Part shown: piece by piece, positions 54,658-64,000 of the stretch
How positions within the stretch are numbered: the first letter of the stretch is position 1
Layout of the letters: the number at the start of each line of letters is the position of its first letter
Assembly: GCA_947497145.1 (NCBI GenBank)
Contig: CANMFQ010000004.1
Coordinates: 194,560-258,559 of the forward strand
From: an uncultured Flavobacteriaceae bacterium
GTDB taxonomy: Bacteria > Bacteroidota > Bacteroidia > Flavobacteriales > Flavobacteriaceae
Reading direction: 5' to 3'
DNA length: 64,000 nt
Program-made: the position numbers and the translations under genes
The notes under the pieces: model-generated
Told to the model about the DNA's origin: nothing
Database searches by the model: none
What the model saw: only the letters and a program-made list of their open reading frames with translations

Positions 54658-56199
54658 TTATAAAGGAATATTTCCGTGCTTCTTCTTAGGCAAGTTAACT
54701 ACTTTATTTTGAAGCATAGCAAAGCCCTTTATCAAAATTTTTCGCGTATCCTTAGGAAGAATAACAGCATCAATAAATCCTCTTTCTGCGGCACTATACG
54801 GATTAGCAAATTTTGCTGCATAAGCTGCTTCCTTTTCTGCCAACTTTGCTGCTGGGTCATCTGCCGTGCTAATTTCTTTTCTAAAAATAATTTCACTAGC
54901 CCCCTTTGCCCCCATTACCGCAATTTCGGCAGCGGGCCATGCATAATTTAAATCGGCGCCAATATGCTTAGAATTCATTACGTCATAAGCGCCGCCATAG
55001 GCCTTTCTGGTAATTACGGTAACTTTTGGTACTGTAGCTTCACTTAAGGCATACAGTAATTTGGCTCCATTTGTAATAATCCCATTCCATTCTTGGTCAG
55101 TACCAGGAAGAAAACCAGGCACATCAACTAATACCAAAAGAGGAATATTAAAACAATCGCAAAAACGAGTAAAACGCGCTGCTTTTTTAGAGCTATCCAC
55201 ATCTAAAACCCCCGCCAATACCATAGGCTGATTGGCAACAACACCAATACTTCTTCCTGCTAATCGAGCAAAGCCAACTACAATATTCTCGGCATAAGCT
55301 GCGTGAATTTCAAAAAAACTATCCGCATCTATAATTCCATTGATTACATGTCGCATATCATACGGCTGGCTCGCATTTTCTGGAACAATAGTTTCTAAAT
55401 TTTCACGAATTTCATCCGTTAAGGTATACGGTATAGCTACTGGTGAATCTTCACAATTTTGCGGCATATAATCAATCATTTTTTTTATTTGATTGATGCA
55501 TTGTATGTCATTGGTGGCAGTTACATGTGTCACGCCAGATTTGGTAGCATGCGCTAAAGCCCCGCCCAATTCTTCAGAAGTTACTGTTTCATTGGTTACT
55601 GTTTTGACCACATTGGGTCCTGTGACAAACATATAACTTGAATTTTCAACCATGAGCGTAAAGTCTGTCATTGCTGGCGAATATACTGCTCCCCCAGCAC
55701 AAGGCCCCATAATAGCTGATATTTGAGGAATAACCCCAGAAGCCATCACGTTTCTATGAAAAATATCGGCATACCCACCTAGAGAGCGCACCCCTTCTTG
55801 TATGCGCGCTCCCCCACTATCATTTAAGCCAATTACGGGTACGCCAATTTTGATAGCCATATCCATAATCTTGCATATTTTTTCTGCATGCGTTTCTGAA
55901 AGGGCGCCACCAAAAACGGTAAAATCTTGTGCGAATACACACACCTGCCTACCATTGATAGTACCGTAACCCGTAATTACGCCATCACCATAAAAAATCT
56001 GCTTTTCCATACCAAAATCTTTGGTACGATGCGTTACCAAAGCTCCCATTTCTTCAAAAGAACCTTCATCTAACAGAAAATGCACCCGCTCACGGGCTGT
56101 CAACTTTCCTTTAGCATGCTGTTTATCAATACGCTCTTGACCACCTCCAAGTTGAGATTGCGCTAATTTATCTGCTAGTATTTGCTTTTTGTTCTTCAT
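54658..56199 (-). CDS. pccB: Propionyl-CoA carboxylase beta (carboxyltransferase)
   Basis: A 513-residue carboxyltransferase. Blocks include [79 protein letters not shown] and the C-terminal [46 protein letters not shown]. It transfers carboxyl from biotin to an acyl-CoA. Placement before the mutase genes argues for propionyl-CoA as substrate. It follows the biotin carboxylase gene by 22 bp. Confidence 0.93.
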   Translation of the reverse strand: MKNKKQILADKLAQSQLGGGQERIDKQHAKGKLTARERVHFLLDEGSFEEMGALVTHRTKDFGMEKQIFYGDGVITGYGTINGRQVCVFAQDFTVFGGALSETHAEKICKIMDMAIKIGVPVIGLNDSGGARIQEGVRSLGGYADIFHRNVMASGVIPQISAIMGPCAGGAVYSPAMTDFTLMVENSSYMFVTGPNVVKTVTNETVTSEELGGALAHATKSGVTHVTATNDIQCINQIKKMIDYMPQNCEDSPVAIPYTLTDEIRENLETIVPENASQPYDMRHVINGIIDADSFFEIHAAYAENIVVGFARLAGRSIGVVANQPMVLAGVLDVDSSKKAARFTRFCDCFNIPLLVLVDVPGFLPGTDQEWNGIITNGAKLLYALSEATVPKVTVITRKAYGGAYDVMNSKHIGADLNYAWPAAEIAVMGAKGASEIIFRKEISTADDPAAKLAEKEAAYAAKFANPYSAAERGFIDAVILPKDTRKILIKGFAMLQNKVVNLPKKKHGNIPL

Positions 56200-56221
56200 G
56201 GTAAATCACTTTCTATTCTTA

Positions 56222-57697
56222 CTACCCCCTCCTATTCTGTTGCCAATTAGAGTCCTCCAACTGCGCTGGTTTTACTATTTTTTGATTTTCTAAATACAAC
56301 CGCAAACCAACATGTGCCGCTATGCTTCGTTCCGTTTCATATATTGCCTCAAGCTGTTGCAAGGAATAGTGGTTTTTGACAAAATGCGTATCGAAATCAC
56401 CTGATATAAAGGCTTCGTGTTCGCAAACAAATTTTCCAAATGGCAGGGTTGTTGCTACACCCTCAATGTGATATTCATCAATCGCTTTTATCATTCGGTG
56501 CAAGGCCTCTTGCCTATCTTTTCCGTAGGTAATTAATTTTGATAACATAGGGTCATAATAAACAGACACCTCCATACCCTCTTCAAAACCATCATCTAAA
56601 CGCACCCCTACTCCTTTGGGTCTTTTATAAGTAGACAAAGTTCCCATGCTCGGCATAAAATCGGTCAACGAATCTTCGGCATACACACGAACCTCTACAG
56701 CATGCCCGTTTATTTTTAAATCGTTTTGTGTAAAGGTCAATTTTTCGCCTCTAGCTATTTTTATTTGTGCTTCAACAAGGTCGATACCTGTTATCATTTC
56801 GGTTACAGGATGCTCTACTTGCAGCCGCGTATTCATTTCTAAAAAATAAAATTTCTTTTCTGCATCCAATAAAAATTCTACGGTGCCTGCACCAACATAA
56901 TTACAAGCTTTGGCAACTTTTATAGCTGCTTCACCCATAGCTGTTCTTATTTCAGGAGTAAGTACAACAGAAGGCGCTTCTTCTACCACTTTTTGATGCC
57001 TACGTTGAACACTACACTCACGTTCAAAAAGATGTACCACATTACCATGGGTATCTGCCAAAATTTGAACTTCTATATGCCTTGGCGCACTCACATACTT
57101 TTCTATAAAAACCGCCCCATTACCAAAAGCAGCTTCTGCTTCGCTTATTGCTCGTTTCATCTGTTCAGGAAGCGCTTCTGGTGCATCTACAACACGCATA
57201 CCTTTACCTCCCCCACCAGCAGAGGCTTTTATTAAAATAGGGAAGCCAATTTCTGCCCCTATTTTTTGAGCCAAAGCAACGTCTGTAATTGCTTTTTCAA
57301 TACCAGGTACCATAGGAATATCATACCCACTTACCGCTTCCTTTGCAGCCAATTTATCACCCATTATCTCTATTGCATGCGGATGCGGCCCAATAAAAAC
57401 AATACCATTATCCTCAACCAATTGCGCAAAAACGGCATTCTCACTCAAAAAACCATATCCGGGATGAATGCCATCTGCCGCTGTTTGTTTTGCAGCATCA
57501 AGCACCTTTTGCATTACCAAATACGACTCTGAAGAAGGTGCCTCACCCAAACAAACAGCTTCATCAGCAAACTTCACATGTGGAGCATTACGGTCTACTT
57601 CTGAATAGACTGCAACGGTACGTATACCCATTTTTTGGGCAGTCTTCATAATTCTAAGGGCAATTTCACCACGATTGGCTACGAGTATTTTTTTCAT
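56222..57697 (-). CDS. Acyl-CoA carboxylase, biotin carboxylase subunit
   Basis: Starting at MKKILVANRGEIALRIMKTA, 491 residues. ATP-grasp biotin carboxylase: IHPGYGFLSENAVFAQ, ASAGGGGKGMRVV (glycine loop), YVSAPRHIEVQILAD, EMNTRLQVEHPVTEMITGIDLVEAQI and the C-terminal RVYAEDS..MPSMGTL. It is a stand-alone BC domain; the biotin carrier is a separate gene upstream. With pccB and the carrier it forms the propionyl-CoA carboxylase. The 499-codon frame from 57721 adds residues not conserved in the family. Confidence 0.93.
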   Translation of the reverse strand: MKKILVANRGEIALRIMKTAQKMGIRTVAVYSEVDRNAPHVKFADEAVCLGEAPSSESYLVMQKVLDAAKQTAADGIHPGYGFLSENAVFAQLVEDNGIVFIGPHPHAIEIMGDKLAAKEAVSGYDIPMVPGIEKAITDVALAQKIGAEIGFPILIKASAGGGGKGMRVVDAPEALPEQMKRAISEAEAAFGNGAVFIEKYVSAPRHIEVQILADTHGNVVHLFERECSVQRRHQKVVEEAPSVVLTPEIRTAMGEAAIKVAKACNYVGAGTVEFLLDAEKKFYFLEMNTRLQVEHPVTEMITGIDLVEAQIKIARGEKLTFTQNDLKINGHAVEVRVYAEDSLTDFMPSMGTLSTYKRPKGVGVRLDDGFEEGMEVSVYYDPMLSKLITYGKDRQEALHRMIKAIDEYHIEGVATTLPFGKFVCEHEAFISGDFDTHFVKNHYSLQQLEAIYETERSIAAHVGLRLYLENQKIVKPAQLEDSNWQQNRRG

Positions 57698-57765
57698 AAA
57701 TGCTTGCTTTATTTTCACCACGCCCCTTACAAAGACGCCTTAACTAGGACACTAATTCATTTTGC

Positions 57766-58245
57766 CTATTCCATTTCAATAATAAGCTGTCCTTTTTCTA
57801 CAGCATCATCTTTTTTTACAGCGATATTTTTTACTACACCCTCACCCTGAGAAAGAATCACATTTTCCATTTTCATAGCAGAGAGCACCAACAAAGGCGT
57901 GCCTTCTGTCACAGCCTGCCCCGCCTTCACTAAGATATCAATAATAAGACCAGGCATGGGAGCTTTAATTTCATTTACTTTGACAGCTGTAGTTGCCAAA
58001 AGTCCCATTTTTTTTACCTGTAGGTCATATTCATCTTCGATAGCAACATCATAAATGTTTCCGTTGACAGAGATTTTTAAGGTTTTCGCCAAAAAATCAG
58101 ACTGCAATACTTCTACCTTATACCCTTGATGCTTGTAAAGGAGATGAAAATTGGTGTCGTTTACCGCAATACAATCCATATTTTCTGCTTCGGTCTTCGT
58201 TACCGGAATCTCTTGGTTGTTTACCGTAATTAAAAAATTGTCCAT
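57766..58245 (-). CDS. Biotin carboxyl carrier protein of acyl-CoA carboxylase
   Basis: A 159-residue protein ending in a biotinyl domain. The modification motif is LSAMKMENVILS (Lys about 125), preceded by IKAPMPGLIIDILVKAGQAVTEGTPL. The N-terminal 80 residues are a small beta-rich region (ITVNNQEIPVTKTEAENMDC...DVAIEDEYDLQVK), as in the Bacteroidota type where the carrier is encoded apart from the carboxylase. It carries carboxybiotin between the BC and CT subunits. First gene of the cassette. Confidence 0.92.
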   Translation of the reverse strand: MDNFLITVNNQEIPVTKTEAENMDCIAVNDTNFHLLYKHQGYKVEVLQSDFLAKTLKISVNGNIYDVAIEDEYDLQVKKMGLLATTAVKVNEIKAPMPGLIIDILVKAGQAVTEGTPLLVLSAMKMENVILSQGEGVVKNIAVKKDDAVEKGQLIIEME

Positions 58246-58286
58246 AATCGTTTTTAAATAAGCTATCTAATTTGGTTAAATCAAAA

Positions 58287-59048
58287 CTACCGAACAAAAA
58301 CAGGCTGATTTTCTTTTAAAGTATGTGCTTGACTAAACTCATAACCGTCTTTATCAAAACATTTTATATCGTCTAAGGTTTGCGCATTAGTATCAACAAT
58401 ATACCGCACCATTGAACCCCTTGCTTTTTTTGCATAAAAACTAACTATCTTAAGTTTGTCATTTTTCCAATCTTTAAAAACAGGGGTGATAACAGGCACT
58501 TTTAGCGCTTTTTCATCAACAGCACTAAAATATTCGTTACTTGCTAAATTCACAAAAAGCTCATCGTCTTTTAACTCTGAATTCAAATATGAAGTAAGTT
58601 CACTTTTCCAAAACTCATACAGGTTTTTTTTGCGACCTACTTTTAATTGTGTCCCCATTTCAAGGCGATAGGGCTGTATTAAATCTAATGGTTTTAAAAC
58701 ACCATAAAGACCAGAAAGTATGCGCAGCGTTTCTTGCAGCTGACCAAGTTTATCTGCTGTTATGGAATACGCATCCAAGCCTTGATATACATCACCGCTA
58801 AATGCAAATACCGCAGGTCTAGCATTTTCAGGAGTAAAAGGAGTATGAAAATCTTGATTTCGCTGCCAATTTAATTGGGCTAGTTTATCAGAAATATGCA
58901 TTAAATCAGACAAATCTTTGGGTTTCTTCTTTTTTAAAACTTTATTCAATTTTTCTGACTGCTCTAAAAAAGATGGCTGGGTATATTTTGAAGTGGGTAA
59001 TTTAGATTCAAAATCTAGCGACTTCGCTGGTGATATAACAATTTTCAT
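58287..59048 (-). CDS. yaaA: Peroxide stress protein YaaA
   Basis: A 253-residue member of the YaaA (DUF328, UPF0246) family. It begins [19 protein letters not shown] and includes [56 protein letters not shown] and [18 protein letters not shown]. In E. coli YaaA lowers free iron during hydrogen peroxide stress and binds DNA. It is cytoplasmic and monocistronic here, 42 bp upstream of the BCCP gene on the same strand. Confidence 0.95.
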   Translation of the reverse strand: MKIVISPAKSLDFESKLPTSKYTQPSFLEQSEKLNKVLKKKKPKDLSDLMHISDKLAQLNWQRNQDFHTPFTPENARPAVFAFSGDVYQGLDAYSITADKLGQLQETLRILSGLYGVLKPLDLIQPYRLEMGTQLKVGRKKNLYEFWKSELTSYLNSELKDDELFVNLASNEYFSAVDEKALKVPVITPVFKDWKNDKLKIVSFYAKKARGSMVRYIVDTNAQTLDDIKCFDKDGYEFSQAHTLKENQPVFVR

Positions 59049-59527
59049 GTATTCAAATTTTGTTAGTAAGCCTGTTATAAAGTAATATCTAGATTACGCC
59101 AATTATCAACTAATCAGCATAAATTAACGAGCACTAAAAACGAGCTTAATTAAGTTTAACATCATAATTCATTTTTGAAAAACATCAAAAATGGAACTAA
59201 AAATAACACCTATTTTTTGAATTGCATAAATTGATGAGAAGTAGTTCTCAATACCATTATTACAAAAATTGATATCAGCTGTTTTAACCCTTGTTAAATA
59301 ACTTGCAACAACCACTATTTACATCAGTTTTTTTACATGAAAAATATAGCATAAACCTTGGGCTTAATAAATTATTTCACAACAGTTCTTACATTAACAA
59401 AATGGACTTTAGTGAACGAGATAAGCTTCGTAAAAAACACTTATCATCAAGGCAAATCTACTTGAACGCAAGCCTTGAATATCGCCCTGCGATTAAAATT
59501 GATTTCGCAATCGCCAACCTAAAGGTA
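59049..59527. other. Intergenic region before yaaA
   Basis: This 479-bp gap between the yaaA start and the rluD stop has a perfect 9-bp inverted repeat (CATTTTTGA/TCAAAAATG, 59170-59178 and 59185-59193) about 120 bp before yaaA. A small plus-strand frame also begins at 59402 (listed separately with low confidence). Nothing else is visible. Confidence 0.55.
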
Positions 59528-59545
59528 CTATTGGCTATGTTTTGA
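59402..59545 (+). CDS. Possible small basic protein (uncertain)
   Basis: From the ATG at 59402 a 47-residue frame reads MDFSERDKLRKKHLSSRQ, then IYLNASLEYRP and DFAIANLKVLLAMF. The stretch is less AT-rich than its surroundings and looks protein-like, but I recognise no family. Its last 18 bases overlap the end of rluD tail to tail. A longer frame opens at a TTG at 59291. It could be a small protein, a gene remnant or chance. Confidence 0.25.
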   Translation: MDFSERDKLRKKHLSSRQIYLNASLEYRPAIKIDFAIANLKVLLAMF

Positions 59546-60562
59546 ATAGTGTCGCCACTTTTCAATACAGTTCGCCATATCCGCTGGCAATTCTGAATCA
59601 AATCGCATCATTTCACCAGTAACAGGATGAACAAAACCCAATGTTTTAGCATGCAGTGCTTGTCTTGGTAAAACTTTAAATGCATTATCTACAAACTGTT
59701 TATATTTCGTAAACGTAGTACCCTTTAGTACTTTTTCTCCACCGTAGCGTTCATCATTAAACAGGGTATGACCTATATACTTCATGTGTGCACGAATTTG
59801 ATGGGTGCGACCTGTTTCTAGTTTACAAGAAACTAAGGTAACATAGCCCAAACGCTCAATAACCTTATAATGCGTTACAGCTTCTTTTCCTTGCTCGCCC
59901 TCAGGAAAAACATGCATCTGTAACCTATTTTTTGGATGTCGCCCAATATGCCCTTCTATCGTACCTTCATCATCTTGCATATTTCCCCAAACAATAGCTA
60001 CATATTCTCTTTCTGAAGTTTTATCAAAAAATTGCTTTGCCAAATGTGTCATTGCGGCTTCCGTTTTTGCTACTAGCAGTAAACCCGACGTATCTTTATC
60101 AATACGATGCACAAGACCAGGTCTTTCATTACTATTTACTGGAAGATTTTCTATGTGATATATCAGTGCATTAATTAATGTGCCCGAATAGTTTCCATGT
60201 CCAGGATGAACCACCATTCCTGCTGGTTTATTCACTACCAACAAAACATCATCTTCATAAACAATATCTAAATCGATGTTCTCAGGCACTAACAAAAACT
60301 CATGAGGAGGATGCTCAAACATCACTTTTATCACATCGCCAGCTTTCACCTTATAGTTTTGTTTTACCACCACATCATTCACCCAAACTTGGCCTTTCTT
60401 TGCCGCTTGCTGAATTTTATTTCGGGTAGCGTTTTCAATAAAGTTCATCAAAAACTTATCGATTCTTAGTGGCTCTTGCCCCTTAGAAGCAATTATTCTA
60501 TGATGCTCATAAAGCTCATCATCTTCTTTTAGCCCTTCAGGGCCATTTTCAGCATCTGTCAT
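59528..60562 (-). CDS. rluD: RluA-family rRNA pseudouridine synthase (RluD-like)
   Basis: A 344-residue pseudouridine synthase with an N-terminal S4 RNA-binding domain (about 30-95, LRIDKFLMNFIENATRNKIQQAAKKGQVWVNDVVVK) and a catalytic domain with GLVHRIDKDTSGLLLVAKTEAA, containing the catalytic Asp. Family blocks LVNKPAGMVVHPGHG and LETGRTHQIRAHM are also present. RluD modifies the 23S rRNA helix 69 uridines. Its start abuts the stop of the PASTA gene (0 bp gap), a common flavobacterial pairing. Confidence 0.92.
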   Translation of the reverse strand: MTDAENGPEGLKEDDELYEHHRIIASKGQEPLRIDKFLMNFIENATRNKIQQAAKKGQVWVNDVVVKQNYKVKAGDVIKVMFEHPPHEFLLVPENIDLDIVYEDDVLLVVNKPAGMVVHPGHGNYSGTLINALIYHIENLPVNSNERPGLVHRIDKDTSGLLLVAKTEAAMTHLAKQFFDKTSEREYVAIVWGNMQDDEGTIEGHIGRHPKNRLQMHVFPEGEQGKEAVTHYKVIERLGYVTLVSCKLETGRTHQIRAHMKYIGHTLFNDERYGGEKVLKGTTFTKYKQFVDNAFKVLPRQALHAKTLGFVHPVTGEMMRFDSELPADMANCIEKWRHYSKHSQ

Positions 60563-61150
60563 TTATTCTGAATCTGTGTTTACCTGCCCACGATCGCCAA
60601 TGCTACCGTTACCACAGACCAATTCTAACTTTGAAGTTTTCGGAAGTTTATCTCCTGGTGACACCTGCTTACCTTTGTATTTCACATAGTACACCATATC
60701 TTTTCCTATTTGGTCAATATACGTGGTACGTTGCACATCAAGACCTACAGCGCGTAACATTGAAGTTGCATTACGCTGTGTAACTTGAATAACATTGGGC
60801 ACAGTAACCTTTTTATATCCCGAAGGATTTACTGTAAAATATATTTTTCTATTCTCTTTAACCTTATTACCGGCTGGTGGGTTTTGGTCAATTATTGAAA
60901 AACGAGGATAATCTGGATTAAAATTTGCTGAGTCTAGCACCTCATAACGCAAACTTGCCTCTTCAACTGCCTTACGCATTTCCATAACCGACATTTTTGA
61001 GAAGTCGGGCACTTCAACGTACTCTCCATGATTTGTAGTATTGTCCAACCATCGCAACAAAACAAAAGCCAACACTATCACCGCTAAGAGTGCTAAGCCT
61101 ATTTGAATTAAAAATGTACGACTAAATAAAAACCGAAAAAAATTTCTCAT
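60563..61150 (-). CDS. PASTA-domain membrane protein
   Basis: Started at MRNFFRFLFSRTF, 195 residues. A short cytoplasmic N-terminus is followed by a transmembrane helix (LIQIGLALLAVIVLAFVLL). Two PASTA-like repeats follow: VEVPDFSKMSVMEMRKAVEEA..IIDQNPPAGNKVKENRKIYFTV and VTVPNVIQVTQRNATSMLRAVGL..KLPKTSKLELVCG. PASTA modules bind peptidoglycan or beta-lactam-like ligands, but no kinase or penicillin-binding domain is fused. It lies next to ddl, divergent, suggesting a link to cell-wall synthesis. Confidence 0.9.
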   Translation of the reverse strand: MRNFFRFLFSRTFLIQIGLALLAVIVLAFVLLRWLDNTTNHGEYVEVPDFSKMSVMEMRKAVEEASLRYEVLDSANFNPDYPRFSIIDQNPPAGNKVKENRKIYFTVNPSGYKKVTVPNVIQVTQRNATSMLRAVGLDVQRTTYIDQIGKDMVYYVKYKGKQVSPGDKLPKTSKLELVCGNGSIGDRGQVNTDSE

Positions 61151-61306
61151 AGCTACTGAATATCCTAGCAAATATAGGAAATGAACAGCTATTTACACAC
61201 TCCTAATAGCTGGCATTCAAAAAAATTACGATGTACACAATGAAACCCATCACTTTTTCTTTACTTTGATGCTATACTTTTACGAAACCATTACTTATAT
61301 ATAAAA

Positions 61307-62290
61307 ATGAAAAAAAATATTGCGGTCATCATGGGGGGCTACTCTAGCGAGTACAAGATTTCTTTAAAAAGCGGTAATGTAGTGCACCAATATTTAGACG
61401 CTGAAAAATACACATCGTATCGGATACATATTTTAAAAGACAAATGGGTATATGTTGATAAAAATGACCACGAATATGAAGTAAATCGTCATGATTTTTC
61501 AGTAAATATAGAGGATAAGACAATACGTTTTGATTGTATTTTTAACGCTATTCATGGTACACCAGGCGAGGATGGTTTGCTGCAAGCATATTTTGAGTTG
61601 TTACACATTCCGCAAACCTCATGTGATTACTATCAGTCTGCACTTACATTTAATAAGCGTGATTTATTAAGTGTTTTAAAACCTTATGGCATAAAATCAG
61701 CAGCCTCTTTTTACCTCAATCTTGGCGACCCTATTGATGAAGACAGCATTGTTAAAAGCGTTGGCTTACCTTGTTTTGTAAAAGCCAATAAAGCAGGAAG
61801 CAGTTTTGGTATTTCAAAAGTATACGAAAAAGAACAATTAAAACCAGCTATTGAAAATGCCTATAAAGAGGATGATGAAATTATTATCGAAGCTTTTTTA
61901 GACGGTATTGAGGTTTCTGTTGGGGTAATAAAGTTTAAAGGAGAAACCAAAGTCTTACCAATTACTGAAATAGTCTCAGAAAACGACTTTTTTGATTATG
62001 AAGCCAAATATGAAGGTAAATCAAAAGAAATCACACCTGCCAGAATCTCTAAAGAACAAGAAAAAAAGGTAACACTAGCGGCAAAAAAAGCCTATGATGT
62101 TTTAAAAATGAGCGGATTTTCAAGAAGTGAATTTATTTTTATTGATAATGAACCTTATATGTTAGAAATGAACACCACCCCAGGACTTACAGAACAAAGT
62201 ATTTTACCAGAGCAAGCTGCTATAGCAGGCATATCACTTTCGCAATTGTTTGAAAATGCAATTGAAGAAGCTTTACTTAAAAAAAATTAA
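61307..62290 (+). CDS. ddl: D-alanine--D-alanine ligase
   Basis: A 327-residue ATP-grasp ligase. It has KNIAVIMGGYSSEYKISLKSG at the start, NAIHGTPGEDGLLQAYFELL, PCFVKANKAGSSFGISKV and the C-terminal ARISKEQEKKVTLAAKKAYDVL..SRSEFIFIDNEPYMLEMNTTPGLTEQSILP motif. It makes D-Ala-D-Ala for peptidoglycan precursors. It is divergent from the PASTA gene and starts a ddl-coaD pair with 25 bp between. Confidence 0.95.
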   Translation: MKKNIAVIMGGYSSEYKISLKSGNVVHQYLDAEKYTSYRIHILKDKWVYVDKNDHEYEVNRHDFSVNIEDKTIRFDCIFNAIHGTPGEDGLLQAYFELLHIPQTSCDYYQSALTFNKRDLLSVLKPYGIKSAASFYLNLGDPIDEDSIVKSVGLPCFVKANKAGSSFGISKVYEKEQLKPAIENAYKEDDEIIIEAFLDGIEVSVGVIKFKGETKVLPITEIVSENDFFDYEAKYEGKSKEITPARISKEQEKKVTLAAKKAYDVLKMSGFSRSEFIFIDNEPYMLEMNTTPGLTEQSILPEQAAIAGISLSQLFENAIEEALLKKN

Positions 62291-62315
62291 CTTTACCACT
62301 AATCAACTTTTTTAA

Positions 62316-62771
62316 ATGAGACGCGCAATTTTTCCCGGTTCTTTTGATCCCCTTACCCTAGGTCACTCTGACATCATAAATAGAGGCATCACCTTATTTG
62401 ATGAGCTCATAATTGCTATCGGAATTAACTCCGATAAAAAGTATATGTTTTCACTTGAAGAACGCAAGCAATTCATAACTGAAGCATTTAAAGATGAACC
62501 CAAAATAAAGGTTCTTACCTATAAAGGATTAACAGTAGACTTCTGCAAAAAAGTAAATGCTGATTTTATTTTAAGAGGATTGCGAAACCCTGGAGATTTT
62601 GAATTTGAAAAAGCCATTGCGCACACCAATCGTAAGCTTTCTGAAATAGAAACCGTATTTCTGCTAACTTCCTCAGGAAAGTCATACATAAGTTCATCCA
62701 TTGTAAGAGATGTAATTCGTAATGGCGGTGATTACACGGGGCTAGTGCCAAGTACCGTTATAGTCAAATAG
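62316..62771 (+). CDS. coaD: Phosphopantetheine adenylyltransferase
   Basis: A 151-residue nucleotidyltransferase with the H/TxGH motif in IFPGSFDPLTLGHSDII and the ISSSIVRDVIRNGGDYTGLVP block near the end, together with LRGLRNPGDFEFEKAIAHTNRKL. It makes dephospho-CoA from 4'-phosphopantetheine and ATP in coenzyme A synthesis. Cotranscribed with ddl. Length matches the family. Confidence 0.95.
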   Translation: MRRAIFPGSFDPLTLGHSDIINRGITLFDELIIAIGINSDKKYMFSLEERKQFITEAFKDEPKIKVLTYKGLTVDFCKKVNADFILRGLRNPGDFEFEKAIAHTNRKLSEIETVFLLTSSGKSYISSSIVRDVIRNGGDYTGLVPSTVIVK

Positions 62772-62973
62772 ATTATTCTTAGCAAGAGCATGTTTTCTTC
62801 CATTACTATGATTTTTTCATAGGTGCACATGTAAGAAAAAATATGCTAAAAACAACAATAAATCTGCTATCATTCTCCATAAATAAGCGATAACACCACT
62901 ACAATTCATCTATTCACAACAAAATTTACCCTTACATTTATTTTCAACATATCATTGTAGGAAATAAAGCTTC

Positions 62974-64000
62974 ATGACCAAAGCAACCAAAAAATTGTCC
63001 CAAAACAATTACCTCATCAAACAGTTACCAAAAGCTACTGCTTATGTGAATAAACGCATGCAAATTGTTTTTGCATCTGATCGATGGATTTCTGATTTTA
63101 ATTTTGCGGACAGCAACGTCTTAGGCAAAACGATTACAAAGCTATTTAAAAACGACAACAAAGCATGGCTTAACATTTTTAAAGAGCGTTTAAAATACCC
63201 TATCGACAAAGTGTCTACTGAACTTTACATAGACGGTAATGGCACTAAAAAATGGTTTGAAGTACAATCTATTCCTTGGCATGATGAAGAAGAAAATGTG
63301 ATTGGCACCATCCTACAAACCGAAGACGTAACAGAAAAAATCTCAAACGAAGACAAGCTAAAAAAACTCAAAATCATTTCAGAACAAATGTCTGATGTTG
63401 CCGAAATAGGTTTTTGGGATTACAACGCCGTAAAAGATGAAGTTTTTTGGTGCAACAAAACAAAAGCTATTCATGAGGTTGACATGAATTACAAGCCCAA
63501 CATCATTGATGCTACAAATTTCTATAAAAACGGCTATAGTAGAAATACTATTTTAATGACGCTAAATAAAGCAGTACTTGAAGAGTCACATTTTCTTGAA
63601 AAACTACAATTAATAACCGCAAAAGGAAATGAAGTATGGGTTATCGTTTCTGGCAAGCCTGTTTTTGAAAACGGAAAATTTATCGGTGTGATTGGCACCA
63701 TACAAAACATCAACAAACTTAATATTGCAGAGACAAAACGACGAGAGAATGAACATTTATTAAGAACCTTAATAGACAACTTACCTTTAAATGTCTTTAT
63801 TAAAGATTTAGAATCAAGAAAAATACTGATAAACAAATCTGAACTTGAATTTTGTGGAGCAACGGATGAAAGTGAAGTACTAGGCAAGGATGATTTTGCT
63901 TTCTTACCTGAAGATATAGCCAGAGCCTCACGAGAAGATGACTTAACAGTCATGCGTGATTTAAAACCAGTTTTAGGAAGAGAGCTCACCTCTACCTACA
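62974..64000 (+). CDS. Multi-PAS sensor protein, truncated by window end
   Basis: From the ATG at 62974 an open frame runs to the window edge (at least 342 residues, no stop). Three PAS-like segments are visible. The first is about residues 15-130, ending WFEVQSIPWHDEEENVIGTI with a PAC-like tail. The second begins QMSDVAEIGFWDYNAVKDE and ends GVIGTIQNIN. The third starts RTLIDNLPLNVFIKDLESRK. This layout is typical of PAS-containing histidine kinases in flavobacteria, but the catalytic part lies beyond the window. Upstream gap 62772-62973 shows nothing notable. Confidence 0.85.
   Translation, partial: MTKATKKLSQNNYLIKQLPKATAYVNKRMQIVFASDRWISDFNFADSNVLGKTITKLFKNDNKAWLNIFKERLKYPIDKVSTELYIDGNGTKKWFEVQSIPWHDEEENVIGTILQTEDVTEKISNEDKLKKLKIISEQMSDVAEIGFWDYNAVKDEVFWCNKTKAIHEVDMNYKPNIIDATNFYKNGYSRNTILMTLNKAVLEESHFLEKLQLITAKGNEVWVIVSGKPVFENGKFIGVIGTIQNINKLNIAETKRRENEHLLRTLIDNLPLNVFIKDLESRKILINKSELEFCGATDESEVLGKDDFAFLPEDIARASREDDLTVMRDLKPVLGRELTSTY

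Noticed and set aside
59291-59545. 84-codon frame with a TTG start
   Set aside because: The first third looks random; only the part from the ATG at 59402 is worth a low-confidence mention.
1-64000. tRNA, rRNA or riboswitch genes
   Set aside because: No cloverleaf, rRNA or recognised riboswitch core was seen by eye; a tRNAscan or Infernal run would settle this.

Overview
The window is a stretch of chromosome from a member of the Bacteroidota, almost certainly a marine Flavobacteriaceae. Evidence: AT-rich DNA, promoters of the Bacteroidota type (TTG about 19-20 bp upstream of TAnnTTTG), the rpmB-rpmG-DUF4295 trio, a SusC/SusD pair, many lipoproteins with short N-termini, a DnaE/DinB repair cassette, and an S16 protein with a long Ala/Glu tail. 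I see no rRNA, tRNA, CRISPR array or intact mobile element. The only mobile-element trace is a decayed transposase N-terminus near 38.3 kb.

Layout. 0-4 kb (minus): ribosomal proteins L28 and L33 with DUF4295, ending at a strong terminator, then cinA, an Hpt protein, an FAH-family hydrolase and a DEDDh exonuclease. 4-25.5 kb: housekeeping and membrane genes of mixed orientation, namely a TPR lipoprotein, an uncharacterised probable beta-barrel, a 2-oxoacid dehydrogenase E2, recR, an SSF symporter, a LolC/E-type permease facing a NamZ-like muramidase, a fatty acid hydroxylase, a metalloprotease-like lipoprotein, queE, a HerA-like ATPase, small hydrolases, and rpsP-rimM. 25.5-32.7 kb: a sugar isomerase-like TIM barrel, a sulfatase, trmN6, a glutaryl-CoA-type dehydrogenase and a lone YdeP-type molybdoenzyme.

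32.7-38.2 kb: two related copies of a promoter plus terminator unit, probably paralogous small RNAs, flank an unknown gene. Then comes a dinB-dnaE mutagenesis cassette with a 19-bp tandem repeat in its promoter region. 38.2-51 kb: a carbohydrate locus made of susC-susD, a LacI-family regulator, two DUF1080 proteins, a DUF6807 protein, a Gfo/Idh/MocA oxidoreductase and uxaC. It contains no recognisable glycoside hydrolase or lyase. A near-identical LacI-type operator lies ahead of susC, as a perfect 18-bp inverted repeat, and in the divergent region before uxaC and the DUF1080 operon. This ties the two halves into one probable regulon.

51-58.2 kb (minus): a complete propionyl-CoA to succinyl-CoA cassette (BCCP, biotin carboxylase, carboxyltransferase, mutase small and large subunits) lacking only the epimerase. 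58.3-64 kb: yaaA, rluD, a PASTA membrane protein, divergent ddl and coaD, and the start of a multi-PAS sensor protein cut by the window end.

The most promising items for follow-up are the paired small-RNA units, the LacI regulon with a glycosidase-free 3-keto-sugar type gene set, and the tandem operator of the dinB-dnaE cassette.
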